A stretch of DNA of 64,000 nt, taken from positions 293,672,526 through 293,736,525 of the forward strand of contig OX336388.2 in assembly GCA_946902985.2 (NCBI GenBank), written 5' to 3'. Of this stretch, positions 12,027 through 25,600 are shown piece after piece. Both the position numbers and the translations under genes were made by a program. The stretch's first letter is position 1, and every line of letters starts with the position of its first letter. A model generated the notes under the pieces. The model had not been told where the DNA came from and ran no database searches. It saw nothing but the letters and a program-made list of their open reading frames with translations. This DNA is from Meconema thalassinum. Taxonomy: Eukaryota; Arthropoda; Insecta; Orthoptera; Tettigoniidae.

Positions 12027-12414
12027 TACATTGTTAGCGGTGGGTTTGTGTGTGTGATTTTTTTGTTTTTTGTTTGTTTGTTTGATAAACATATAGGTCA
12101 CGATGCCCACTATTGGTTTTATTGTCAAACCTTAAGTATTTGTGAATGTTGACATTCATGATGGATCCGTATTGACACAATAATTAGTTAAGTTCATATT
12201 CACTTGTCTCATATAATTACACATGAATGTTTTTATTATGTCACCATCCACATCACATTTCTCAAGGTTTTTATTCAATGTCTCAATTTGACTAGTCAAC
12301 AAGATTGATACAGGCTGATGAAGGGGCTGTATAAATTATGAAGCCTCGAAACATGTACCTAAGAATTATGTGGTAACAAGCCATTTATTAAAGTAATATA
12401 TTAATATAATATTT

Positions 12415-13249
12415 AGAAGAAATTATTAAAGAATGTTTTGATGGAAAAAGAGGTGTTTGCTTAGGAGGTAAAAGATTTGAGTGTATTAGTTTTGCAGATG
12501 ATATGGTGGTTATAGGTGAGAGTGAAAGACAAGCAACACACATGTTGAAAGACCTAGATAAAATTTCTAAAATATATGAGAAGAAAATAAATGAGAAAAA
12601 AACAAAATGTATGGTCATAGGTGGGAAAAGTGAAAAAAAATTACAATAAAATTACAAGATGAAATTGAACAAGCAGATAGTTTTTAATACCTAGGAAGTT
12701 GGGTTACACAAGAAATGATATGCACTACAGAAATAAAAACTAGGATTGCAATAGCAAAAGAAGCCTTCAGTAAGAAAAAGAAAATTATTTTGTGGAGCAA
12801 TGAAAGTGAGCCTAAGGAAGAGATTAGTGGAATGTTTTGTTTGGAGTGTAGCAATGTATGGAGCGGAAACTTGGATGCTTAGGAAAGAAGACGAGAGAAG
12901 AATAGAGGCTTTCGAAATGTGGCTGTAGAGGAGAATAAGTTGGAAGGACAAAGTGAGAAATGAGGAAGTATTAAAGAAAGTAGGAGAAGAAAGAATGTTG
13001 CTAAAGAAGATAAGGAAAATGGATTGGATTGAACACTGCCTAAGAGGAGATGGTTTGGTGAAAAGTGTATTAGAAGGGACAGACCAAGGGAAAATCCATA
13101 GAGGAAGAAGAAGGTTTCAGATGCTGGATTCCATCAAGATTGATAAATCGTATGAGCTGATGAAATGTGCTGCTGAAGACCGGATAAGGTGGAGAGACCG
13201 ACCACAAGCAAACCTGCCATCAGGCAGATAAACTGATGATGATGATGAC
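12415..13249 (+). pseudogene. LINE 3' fragment (family D-like), decayed
   Basis: Contains a reverse transcriptase active-site box (SFADDMVVIGESERQ) and the C-terminal region (RIEAFEMW, KVRNEEVLKKVGEERMLLK, RIRWRDRPQANLPSGR) in broken frames. It ends with GATGATGATGA just before the candidate host promoter. The C-terminus is most similar to the element at 40930-42050. It is 5'-truncated. Confidence 0.8.
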
Positions 13250-13279
13250 TAGACAGAAACATTGTTTAAATATTTTAAA

Positions 13280-13592
13280 ACTTAACTAAACCTTTAGTGT
13301 TGTCCTTGACGTCATGGATGCTACCATTTTGCGTACATATCCTGACCTATACTGCTCGCGCCTCCACTGTCCAAGCTCCTGAATAACCAGATCCTGGGTA
13401 TGGTATATAATGTGTTGTACAGTATGTATGTAGCAATATGGTTATTTGAAGCCTAAAACACAGTGTTTTTGAGGCTGGTTCCTATGGGCTCCAGAATTAA
13501 ACAAGATATTGAGTTGGTGACAATCATGTATTGTGTATTTATTTAACATGTTATTGAATTCTCTTTCATTGTTTCTCAGAGAGACAGCAACA
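13280..13592 (+). promoter_or_regulatory. Candidate promoter and leader of the SLC25A17-like gene
   Basis: A palindromic TGACGTCA (CRE/ATF-type) lies at 13307-13314, followed within 20 bp by GCTACCATTTTGCG, whose complement contains AAAATGG, a YY1-like core. Both sit about 280 bp upstream of the start codon, just after a LINE 3' tail. No TATA box is evident. A splice-acceptor-like tract ends at 13579. A diverged copy of the same block lies at 10213-10265. Position and motifs are seen; promoter function is inference. Confidence 0.35.
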
Positions 13593-13655
13593 ATGGCGGA
13601 GAAGAGTGGCTTGTTCACGTATAAAACGCTGGTGCACGCCATGGCGGGGGCTGCA
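13593..13655 (+). CDS. SLC25A17: SLC25A17-like exon 1 (start codon exon)
   Basis: Encodes residues 1-21, beginning MAEKSGLFTYKTL and ending in the first carrier helix (HAMAGAA). The start is chosen because CAACAATGG is a good insect initiation context and because the protein then aligns in length with PMP34. An in-frame ATG at 13533 would add 20 hydrophobic residues unlike the family. The donor GTAAGT follows at 13656. A pyrimidine-rich CTCTTTCATTGTTTCTCAG ends at 13579, so the exon may itself be spliced to an upstream non-coding exon, leaving only 13 nt of leader here. Confidence 0.9.
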
Positions 13656-16600
13656 GTAAGTATCTTCTACCTTTTAACGTTATTTTTTCCACTGAATAGT
13701 GACAAGGTATCACTAACTAGACATCCATATCTGGTGTTCGTGTTGAAGTATGCATTAGAGTCGTAATGGACAAAGTCATTTGTAGGGTTTAATATGGACT
13801 AAGCATAATATATAACCGCCGCAAGCTTGCTGCACAGCGCAAATGAGGCAATCGACTGTGGGAATGTAAAACTTGTTTGCCACAATACTGTGCCCTTCCA
13901 TTCTCTACCTTGAAGCAGGTAATGGTGCATGGATATACATTGCTACCAAATATTGTAATCAAAGTAGAGTTTTCTAAGGTCAAGTGCAGAGGACATTTTC
14001 CTAAATATACAGTAAAGTTGGGTGGGAGTGTATACCTACTTATGGGTAGGGGTTGTAAATTGGACATAAGGGTCTTGCATTCATACCCATGGATATGCAA
14101 ATGTTATTTCCACAACAAGAGAAGACAGTAAACTGTTATACAATATCCATAGAGAACCCACACAGACTCAAACAATAATGAGAAATAACTCAACACACCC
14201 AGGATCACAAAAGAAAGCCACTTTTTATCATTTAATTTATAGGCCTTTAAAAGTACCTCTGAGTCCAATTACTTCTAAAATAGAAATGAGTAACATAGGC
14301 TATTTTCTATAGCTGAACTGAATAATTGCAGTCGCAGATATGTCAAAGCATAATAAATAAATAAATAAGCAAACCAAATACCATTTTAATAAAAGATACA
14401 CCAAATAATAACAAAGGATGTAACTTTTAACTACATGGTACATACCGTACATTTATCCGTTAGCTACCAGCCCACATATCTTATATATAAAAGTGAAAGT
14501 CTGTATGTATGTGGGTGGGTCTGTTCCGTATACAAATCTACACCGTTCCACCAATCTCAACCAAATTTTGCATACATATAGTTTAGGATCCAGAAGGAAC
14601 CGCTGGCTACATGAATTTTCGATAGTCTTTCTCATTCTTCTGATTTCGGCCCTTTTGCACTCAAGCACAGGCTAATCAAATCATAAAATATACTCATGAA
14701 GGAATGGCAAGCCAGACAGTTTCCATGGCAACATAGCTAAAGTCGAGACACGGCCGACTGGATGCCAGTTCTGCTCTGCACTACCGGTATAGAAAAAGAG
14801 GATCTTTACTTGAAATCCCGTTAGTTACTCAACTACTCACACAGCACTGTCAACCGAGTTTAGCATAACAAAGACTTGACACTATCATCTACTATATATA
14901 TTTGTCAAATACCACTCACTCACTCATTCATTCATCACGAAATCTCAGAAACCACCGACGGATTGGAATGAAATTTGGTATGCAGCTTCCCAAAGGGCCG
15001 CAAATGCCCACTAAGAGAGGATTTTTGGATATTCAGGTTCTAAAGGGGTGTTAAGGGGGTAGACCTGCATTTCATTGAATTGCAATATCTCCCGATTGGT
15101 TTCATTGGGGGATGTGATACTCGGCACGTAAACTCATCATTAAAAATAAGAAGACACGAGTCTGAGGGTTTTAGGATGTGGTGTATATTATGAGGTGAAA
15201 GGGGTGAAAAGTGGGGGTTGAAGGATTCCTAACGGAGCGTGTAGGCCTATCTCCTAAACGACATAGGCGAGAAATTTGAAACTTAGCAGAAAAAAATCAG
15301 CTAAAAAATTAAGTAAATCGGTGTTCGACCGTTTTTTCATAAATTAATTTAAGGGGCCAATGGGGTGGGGTGAAATTCAGGGGGGATAAAGGAGAGAAAG
15401 TGTCCTAACTGACTGACTAACTCACTCACTCATCAAACTCAGGGGAAAAAGACAGCTAAAAAAATAAGTTAATAGGTGTTCAAGCGTTTTTTCATCAATC
15501 CAATTTAAGGGGCCCATGGGGAGGGGTGATATTCTGGTAAAAATAATTGAAAGAAAATGTCCTGTCTGACTCACTCACTCATCACGCCCAGCGAAAACTA
15601 TTAATGTTGGAAAAATGAAATTTTGGGAATATGTTCTCTGTATGTCAAAACTTCAACTAAGGAATGACTGTCTTTTATTCGGGTTTTAAAGAGATGTTAA
15701 GGGGGTAAACGTGCATTTCATTGAATAACGATATCTCATGAGTTGTTTCTTTGGGGATGTGATATTCGGTATATAAACTAATCATTAAAAATAATCAGAC
15801 ATATATCTAAAGGTTTATCGATGTGGTGTATATTATGAGGTGAAAGGGGTGAAAATTGGGGGTTGAGGGATTCTTACGGAGCGTGTATCTCAAACGACAT
15901 AGGTGGAAAGTTTGAAATTCGGCGGGAAAAACCAGCTTAAAATACAAGTTAATATGTGTTCGACCGGTTTTTTTTTTTTTTTTTTTTCATAAATCCAATT
16001 TAAGGGGCCCTTGGAGAGGGGTGAAATTCTGGGGGGAAAAAAACAGGAAAGAAAGTGTCCTAACTGATTGACTCACTTACTCACTCATCAAACTCAGGGG
16101 GAAAACAGCTTTAAATAAGTAAATAGGTGTTCGACCATTTGTTTCATAAATCCAATTTAAGGGGTTCATGGGGAGGGGTGAAATTATGAAATATAAATGA
16201 AAGAAAATGTTCTGACTGACTCACTCACTCATCATCGCCCAGCCAAAATTATTGAAGTTGGAAACATGAGATTTTCGGGATATGTTCGTTTTATGTCGAA
16301 AACGTCCACTAAGGAAAGAGTTTTGAATATTCAGGTTCTAAATATGTGTTAAGGGGGTAAACGAGCATTTCATTGAATAACAATATCTCACGAGTGGTTT
16401 CATTTGGGGATGTGATACTTGGCATATATACTAATCATTAAAAATAAGCTGACACATGTCTAATGGTTTTTCGATGTAGTGTATATTATGAGGTGAAAGG
16501 GATGAAAAGTGGGGGTTGAAAGATTCTTAACGGAGCGTGTATCTCTTAAACGACATAGGCGAGGAGTTTGAAACTCGGAGGAAATCAATCAGCTTAAAAT

Positions 16601-19600
16601 AAATAAATAAATAAATAAAATAAATAGGTGTTCGACCGTTTTTTCATAAATCCAATTTAAGGGGCCTATGGGGAGGGGTGAAATTCTGGAAGAAAAACGT
16701 CCACTAAGGAAGGATTTTTGGATGTTCACTCTCATCGACCAACCAAAACTATTAATGTTAGAAGAATGATATTTTGGGGATATGTTTGTTGTGTGTCGAA
16801 AACATCTACTAAGGAGGGATTTTTGGATATTCAGGTTCTAAAGGGGTGTTAACGGGGTTAAACCTGCATTTCATTGAATAACAATATGACAAGACTATGA
16901 TGCGAGCGAAGCAAGACTAAAAATGAGATGGTGTGTGTCTCTGTATTACTCAATCACGCAAGTACCACTGGTCCGATTTACATGAATTTTACATGGAAGT
17001 AGCAGATTTACCTGGTTAACATACAGGTTACTTTTGATTTCAATACTTAGCACTATTCAAAGATGGCGACCATTTTAGTGACGTCACTCTACCCTTTGGT
17101 TTTAAACTTTCTTATTTCCATTTCAAACAAAAAGAGAACGCTAAGTAATAGCAAACTTTTGATGGCATATACGAGGTTAAAAATTGCATTTTCCATCCGA
17201 AATGTATCTCCAACCGTTAGCGAGTAAAGCCTAAATGTGTGCTATAAAACACGGTCAAGGCAGAGCGGTGTAGTTGGACAAAATGTTCCATCCTTAATCT
17301 CCCTCTGCGCAGCACCTCGCCTATCCCCTGTTTTAACTGTCACCTTCACATTTTAATTCATTTACGACCCGTAGCGAAGCACGGGTACTTCAGCTAGTTA
17401 TAAATAAAACAAACAAATTTTCGAATTGCGGCATATATGAATTGACCTGTGCTTCATCCAAACTACGTACATAGGGCAAACAGGGTGGAATATGTCAACC
17501 TGTTATAAGGAACATGTGAATGCAATAAGATACAGAAAGTGCTCTGTGTAAAGTGGTCATTCTTTCACTAAAAAATTCATCTTAACGTATAGTCTAATCA
17601 TCTTTCTACTATCAGGACAGTAATTGTGAGACTGAGTTCTCGAGAATGACATGGAAATTCTATATAAAATTAACAAGGGTCCATTAATGAATACATTCGT
17701 TTGCAATTGTAAAAAAGTTTTGGTTTGCATGTAAGATTTTTGCTTGTGCATCTACACTTAGTATAAAACAACGTCCCCGATTCTTGGATGTCACGGGTAA
17801 TCTCGAGAACCACTGGATGGATTTTGATGCGGTTTTCACCATTCTGTAAAGGATATCTCGAGGAACGGTTCTGTAGAAAATAATGTATGTATAATCAAAG
17901 GAAGCCAAGCAGTAATGGTTTCAGTGAAAGAATCGAATGAAAAACCAGGCGTCCGTGCGTTTTTTAAGCTTACGCTGGGCAAACCGTTAAAAATATCATT
18001 ATACTATGAGTGTAAGAATTGTTCAGCATGAAAAGTTCTACAAAAAAGTCCGGGAGAGCATATCTCTTATCTTCAATACATCGCCCACTAGGGTATAAGT
18101 GTTTTTACGTTTTCATTCTTCCAACAATCTCTATTCAATTACTGAAGCTAGCTAGGGGCGAGCCCATTACCCCAGATACAGCCAGCAGCCAACTGTCGAG
18201 TCGAGTTGAGTTAAAACTTCAGAGAAGAGTGGTTATGTTTGGAGATTCCCTGCAAATGCAACTCGGCTCTTCTTCCTTTCGGTTGTGAACTTTTCGTTCT
18301 GCAAAATAATCAGTCAAGTTAGGATTGGACGGAAGGGGGATTTGTGTTTGATGCACCTCGCCATTTTTAAATGACCTCTGACAAGAATTCATTGCACATG
18401 CATCTCCATGATAATATAATTAATAGTCCAGTCAGTGATTTTAACCCATCATGCCGAGACGTAAAATGGATATAGGTCATAGTTGATTGACATCAAAAAA
18501 GAAATGAAGCACTAATCACGTAATGCATTCATAACTGTTCCCGGGCGAAGTTTTGAATTGTGGCATATATGAATTGGCCTGGGCTTCTTCCAAACTACGT
18601 ACATAGGGCAAACAGGGTGGAATATGTCAACCCGTTCTAAGGAACACTTGAATGCAATAAGATATAGAAAGCGCTCTTCTATGTGTAAAGTGGTCATTCT
18701 TTCACTAGTACAGAAAAAGACATGGAAATTCTACATAAAACTAACAAGGATCCATTAATGAATACATTACAGCATCTTGAAATATATATAGACCAAAAAC
18801 TTTCCCATTGAAGAATACAATGATAGCATATAACGAATTTACAGAATATATAAAACATTGCCAACTCTCCACCGTACTAGCCACGAGATCAAGCAGCAAG
18901 GGTGGACACCTGACAAGCAGCCTACACCGGACTCAGGATTGCACATGGACTGACAGAGCAAGCATGAAATTGGCCAACTGCAAGCAATCATAAATATGGT
19001 TGTCGGAGCATGATGCTGCGTAACGTTTGAGCCGGTCGTTAACGAGGAAATTTAGTGAACTGTACTATGAAATAAAATCACAAGCACCTTTACAATGAGC
19101 AACTACAGTAAACTGTTGGGTATTTAATACTTCTTTGTGTCCCAGCATAAAAAGTAACAAGTCTATCTCTGATTGTTTTACTATAGTACTCTTTCTTTAC
19201 CCATTCTTTTTACATGTCCGAACCAACGTAACCTTGCTTTCTGTATCTTCTGATTTAACGGTTCCATATTTAACTCTTCTCCGATTTTAGTATTTTGAAT
19301 TCTATCCCTTCTTGTCTTTTTAGCTAAAGTTCTTAAAAATTTCATTTCCACTGCTTGTATCTTACTAAACTGACCGGCAAAAAAAGTGGAACACTTAAAT
19401 TTTTTATGTAATTTCTTAATTTATTCCACTAAAATGTATCGGTTTTCCAATATTTGCATTATTCATGTAAATTTAGATGGCTGGCAACAGAAAATACCGA
19501 ATCATCTTTTACAACACGCTTTAACTCACAAATTTCGTTACATTTTGCAATCCTACAATTTTATATTTTTTAGTAATGCTCTTTTGGGCTGGTGTTTATC

Positions 19601-22600
19601 AAACGTATTGCCAAACAAAACAGTATTAATGTTTGCACTGCAGTGCAAGAGAACACTGGTCACTAAAAACGGGTGTTTCCACCTTTAGCGTCTATGACAG
19701 CTTGTAAACGCTCAGGCATACTGTTCACAACTCGTCGAATGGCATCTGCCGGGATGCGATCCCATTCCTCCAGCAGCGATGTTCTCAGTTGTGCCAAGGT
19801 GGTGTGGTCATGCTGTCTGACGTTCCTTCCAAGCGTATCCCATACATGTTCGATGGGGTTCAAGTCAGGACTACGAGCTGGCCAGTCCAGGGTTTGAATC
19901 TCCACTTCCTGCAGATATTGTACAACACAGCGAGCAGTATGAGGGCGGGCATTATCCTGCATCAGCATGGAATTCTGACCAATGAAAGGCGCAAAGGGCA
20001 TCACATGGTTCATCAGGATCTCTTCGATGTACCTTTGGGAATTGAGCGTCCCGTGATCGATGCACACCAACTCAGTCCGGGCCATAACGTTCATGCCACC
20101 CCACACCATAACCGAGCCACCTCCAAATGTAGTCCTGGAGGAGAAAGCAACAGGGCTGTACCTCTCCCCGCGCCTTCTCCACACTCTTTCTCTTCCATCA
20201 GGAGATCTAAGGTTAAAGCGACTCTCGTCAGTGAAGAGAACAGAGGCCCACTGCTCGTGGGTCCATCTCAGATGCTGCCTTGCGAAGCGAAGACGCGCCT
20301 CTCCGTTCGAGTGCGGGTCCACGTGCAGGTCTCCTGGACGAAAGATGAGCTTTTTCAAACCTTCTTCTTACTGTTCGCTCACTCACTCTCACATTTCTGA
20401 CATTTTCCAGTTGATTTCGTGCCTGAACTGCTGTGGTATGCCGATCACGCGGAACTTGGAGAGTGAGAAATCTATCATCCCTGGCACTTGTGCTTCTTCT
20501 ACGGCCTGACCCTCGTCTCCTGTCGTATGTTCGGAGCTCTCTGTAACGTTGCACTGCACGATGTATGCTACCGAGAGATGATCCAATGACCTCAGCAACA
20601 TAACGGAAGCTGCGGCCATCCTCCACCAATGCAACTGCCTGTGCAGCTTCTTCACGGCTAAGAGGCATGTTTTAGTGTGAACTGCAAATGGATAACTTGC
20701 TAAAATGTGTGACAATGGTTCACACGTGTTCAACAAGTGCCAGTTGTTATTCCTAGAACAACAATAAGCGAGCGGCAACACTCATTAACCTTAAACGCTT
20801 CCAGTCCTCTTCCCGCCATAAAACCATTAAGATAGGCTCATCGAGGATTGGGGGTAATTGTTGGTAATAAACCACCCTAAGAAATGTCATATTATCAATT
20901 TCTATTCACGGATGTTTCAGATGTTTGTTCTAATGCATGAAAAGCTTTTAAAATCTTTTTCAAGGCTAGATTTATACTATTTATATTACTTTTCTTAACT
21001 GTTCCACTTTTTTTGCCGGTCAGTGTATTTTGCCTTTTATTCGTTACCAGTGTTTCCAGTCCATATGTTACAATTGGTATGAAATACTGTTTATATAATA
21101 TTAATTACGTTCTCATGGGTACTTCGTCATCCCATAAATGTTCTCTGACTTGGTGATAAAATGTTGTTCCTTTACTTAGTCTGTTATTAATTTCAATGTT
21201 GATGTCATTACTTCCGTTTATAGTGCTACCTAGATATGTAAACTGTTCTATATTCTCTAACCGTACCCCATATATGTTCACTTGACTGTTCTTTTTCTCT
21301 TTTCCACAGTACATGACTACAGTTTTCTTTTTACTAATTACCATTCCAAACTCCTTCAAATTTTCATTCCAAATGTCCAGTCTCTTTTGTACTTCCTTTT
21401 CTCCCTTTCCCCAAATCACATCATCTGCAAATACCAAAGCATTCACTTCATCATTACTGATATTCTGTTTTACACGTTTTATAATTTCATCCATCAGTAT
21501 AATAAATAGTGATAATGCACTTCCTGGTTTGAGGCCTTTTTTTGTATAGAATGTTTCAGAGTCACCACTTCTGACTTGTACACTGCTTTTACTCTCATGA
21601 TACAACATTTTAATCTTATTAATCAATGATTTCGATACATTCCTTTCCTGTAGGCACTCCCATACATGTTTTCTCTTTACTGTATCACAGGCCTTTTCCA
21701 AATCTAAAAATACGAAAATGATTTCCTTGTTTCTTTCCAGATGTTTTTCTAATATCATACGTACTGTAAATGTCAAATCTATTGTTGATCTATTCGGTCT
21801 AAAACCATATTTATCTTCCTCTAACTGTCTTACTATTATATCCCTCAGTCTTTTGTCTATGACTTTCTCCAATACAGTGAAACCCCTGAAATCCGAACTA
21901 ATTGGGGCTGTAGCTTGTTCGGATTTCAATTTGTTCGGATTAGCCGAAAATATCCATAAAATAATAACCAGCCCTCGTTACTGTATAGGACTGTACGTTG
22001 AGCTAGCGACAGTGAGGAAGAAGAAACATCGACAGACAATGTGACTTATACTGAAGCTGCATCTGCTCTTGACATCGCATTGCGCTTCGTAGAACAACAC
22101 GCAGTAGTCATGCCAAACGATGTCATGTTCATACGACGCAGGCGCACGATTGCCACCGCGGAAATGTTTTCGTCGCTTCGACAATTGAAGATAACTGATT
22201 TCATGTGAAAGATTAAGTGATGTTTTGTGTTTTTCTATTGTTATTTCATTTGTTTTTGCAAAGTGATTAACCTAAGGAATTACAATAATCAACTTTTCCG
22301 TTTATCAATCCTTGATGAGATAGTATGTAGCTTAGGCACATATACACTTTGTTAGGTAGCCTATGCTAACTGTACTCCTCAGCTAATTTTCCAACTAGTT
22401 ATTTAAATAACGTTATATTGTAGAATATATAATTGTTTTATGACTAAAATAAATTTCTCTTTTTTAAAACTTGAAATTGTCGAAAATAACTCGTTCGGAT
22501 TACCCGGGATTTTGGATTTCTGGGGTTTGGATTTGAGGGGTTTCACTGTATTTTCAGCCCATGTGATAATAAAGTTATACCTCTATAATTTTCACATTTC

Positions 22601-25600
22601 TTCCTATTCCCTTTTTTGAGCAATGGTATAATGTTTCCTTGTTGCCAATCTTCAGGTATTATTTCATCCTACCATACGGCATTGAGGACTCTATATAGCC
22701 ACTGTAAGCCGATGCTTCCTGCTGCCTTAATCATATCAGCATTGAACTCATCTTTTCCACTTGCTTTACCTTTGGTCAATGTTTTCACTGCCCTTTCAAG
22801 CTCCAACCATGTTATCGGGTTCTCTTTCTTTTTCTTCAACTATTATTTCCAATTTCCTATCTCCTTCTTCCTCAGAACTGTCATCCTCATTATAAAGTTT
22901 TTAAAATATTTTGCCATCACCTTCTAAAGACCCCTTTCATCATGTACTATGGATCCATCTTCTCTCTCTAATACCTTAATTTTTTCTTGATTAGTTCTTT
23001 TCGATTGTATTACTCTGTATACTAATTTTTGATTTCCTCGACTATCTTGTTCAATTTTGTTGGTAAACTCTCCCCAACATTTCTCCTTTTCTTCTTTAAT
23101 ACTCCTCTTTACTTGTAATTTCAATCTCTTGTATGCCACATGTAATCTTTCTATCGTAATCTCATCTCTCTGGTATGTTTTTTGCTTTTCCTTATCCATT
23201 TCTTTCTTTACCCTGTTCCTTTCCTTTATTTCTTTAATTTTGTCTGTCCACCACCGTGTCTCCTTTCCCTTGACCGTTGCTTTTGTTTTCCCACATATCT
23301 CAATTGCTGCTTCCACAAAAGTCCGTCTTAAATTTTCCCACTCTACTCTTCAAGTTATTTCTGCTAATTTGATCCAAGGTCTAAAACCTGTCATTAAACG
23401 GACATGTACCATATGCCATCAGGATGCAGGTATATATCTCCATGACATCCAAATTTTCAACACTTCCAGTTAAGGAAATATTTTGTAGGGTACTGAAGTG
23501 ATGCTTTTGAGGTAACACATTGTATGTTTTTATTTTCCGTAGGGCAGTGTGATCGCTATGGGAACGTTCTTCCCCCTGGACACCGTAAGGTCAAGGCTAC
23601 AGCGTAAGTAGCCTACAGTTCTGTCTGGTCCCAGATACAGTGTCTCATGTTGTCTTCAACTCTCATGCACATTCTCTCTTCCAGTGGACGAGCACAGAGA
23701 AGCCAAGCACACGTTAGCAGTTCTTCAGGAGCTTGTGGCTGAGGAAGGCTTGTAAGTGGTGTATCTCTTATATTGTGTGTCTAACCAGAATACTTGTGAA
23801 GCTAAATGTTCCACAGTCCCGTACCAAGCAGTGATCAAGGAATGGTCTTAGCTGGCAGTACAGTGTTTACAAGTCGTCATCATCATCGTTGTTGTAGACC
23901 AATTCCAGTTTCCCGGGAGTGGTTTATGAGCCTCTACTAGCTATGTTTTGTTTGACTGTATCAAGCCATATACTTCTAGGTCTCCCTCTGGGTCGAGTGC
24001 CTTTAACTGTTTTCTCCAGCATACTTTTGCAAATTACAAGTATTACCATATACCACGGTGGGTGAGTGGTTATAGTGTTGGACTACCAACCCCAAGATTG
24101 CAGGTTCGCCCCTGATCGTGGTAAGTGATTTTTGAAGGCGACAAAAATCACGACACTCATGTCATACGTTGTTGGCATGTTAAAGAACCCATTTGAATTC
24201 AGTAGGCCATGTTCAATGGCAAAATTAATCTCGGGATTTTCCGCCAACACAAAGTTCCTCCATTCTCTACTTGAAAGCGCTGTAGTTTCAAAGAGTTTAG
24301 ATATCTAACCTCCTTGAATTTCATAGCGTTCAAAGGAACGACGAAATTCGACATGCAAGCTACCCACTGGGTGTCAATTAACAAAGCTTGCACCAGGCAC
24401 CCGAGGCCATACGATATTATTATTATTATTACCATGAAATTCAATTCTTTTCTTTAACCCCCCACGGGCTCACATCTAGTGGGACGTGGGTTGGCGACCA
24501 CAGGACCCCAGCTAAGTCCAGCATTGCTTCCACTTACTTGTGCCGGGCTCCTCTCAGTTTTCTTTCCTGTCGATCTCTCTTGGTCACCCCTTGTTCTCTT
24601 CCGACCCCGACGGTATTAGGGTATCCGAGGCCGAGGGAGTATCTTCCTTTCCCGCCTTAATTGGCCCTTGTCTCATCTTTCCTGATCCCTCCTTCTTCGA
24701 GGGGTCAGACCTCTTGTTTTCTTTTCATTATATTTCCTTTTCTCTTTACTATTCCCTCATTGTTTTTGTTAATTGGCTCCCCGTGTATCTAAATTCCCTT
24801 TAGCGATGTTTTTTGCATCTACACTTCATTTTTTAGGTATATTTAATCTACGTTGCATTTTGTAAGTTTTTTCGATCTAAATTGCATTTCGCGGGTGTTT
24901 TCAACCTCGATTGCGTTTGGTAAAGATTGTCAATCTAAATTGCTTTTTAGTAAGTCTTTCCCTGTAGGAGCAGGGCATTTTAGTGAGTTTTTTGAATTTC
25001 TATTGCATTTTTGTAAGTATTTTCAACCTAAACCGCATTTTGCAAGCATTTTAAATCTAAATTGTTTTTTGTGTGGAGGGCATTATGCAAGTATTTTGAT
25101 TCTCAATTGCATTTTGTGGGTATATTGAATCTAAATTACATTTTGTAAGCATTTTCAATCTAAATTACATTTTGTAAGTACTGTATTGTCAGTCCGAGTA
25201 GTTTGAATCTACCATGCATTTTGTAAGCATTTTCAATTTCCTTTGCATTTTGTAAGTATTTTCAATTTCAATTGCACTTTGTGAGTATTTAGAATCTGAA
25301 ATGGGCGGGTTTCAATCTGAATTGCATTGAGTATTTTCAATTTCAATTGCATTTTGTAAGTATTTTGACTCTACATTGCATTTTGTGCGTATTTTGAACC
25401 TAGCCTGCATTTTGTGCGTATTTTTTAATCTATTCCTTTTGTAAGTATTTTCGTTCTAAATTCCCTTTTGTAAGTACCGGTATTACCGCTCTCCATTTTG
25501 TGAGTAGTTTCAATCTTTGCCCCTTTTCGTAAGTATTTTCCGTCTCATTTAATTTTCGTTCTGGTTTCCAAATCATTGTCATTTTCGCTATCACCCAGAC

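Larger units (their letters stand above)
19145..23352 (-). pseudogene. RTE-like LINE family C, interrupted by Tc1 and pogo-type elements
   Basis: Three minus-strand pieces form one element: 23352-22549 (CGKTKATVKGKETRWWTDK linker), 21874-21028 (RT: YGFRPNRSTIDLTF, FLDLEKACDTVKRKHVWEC, LKPGSAL, ALVFADDV) and 19367-19145 (IQAVEMKFLRTLAKKTRRDR, RLRWFGHVKRM). Joining at the two TA target sites restores a continuous reading frame across the Tc1 site (KRQ-NS-KIQAVEMK). The 5' end is truncated. A GAT tail is missing, so the 3' end was lost. The copy also contains substitutions (LKPGSALSLF lacking the usual P). Confidence 0.85.

Noticed and set aside
12295..12400. Possible hammerhead ribozyme (CTGATGA ... 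CGAAAC)
   Set aside because: Helix II has only AGG/CCT with a mismatch, no helix III partner for CATGTACC upstream, and the only downstream option gives TG rather than UH at the cleavage site. More likely a common retroelement end motif.
13533..13592. Alternative upstream start codon for the host gene
   Set aside because: Would add MYLFNMLLNSLSLFLRETAT, unlike the family, and crosses a probable splice acceptor; ATG 13593 has the better context.
19673..20509. Three + strand ORFs across the Tc1 element
   Set aside because: Antisense shadows of the transposase.
24830..25560. CRISPR-like regularly spaced repeats
   Set aside because: Degenerate contiguous minisatellite in a eukaryotic intron, without conserved repeats and unique spacers.
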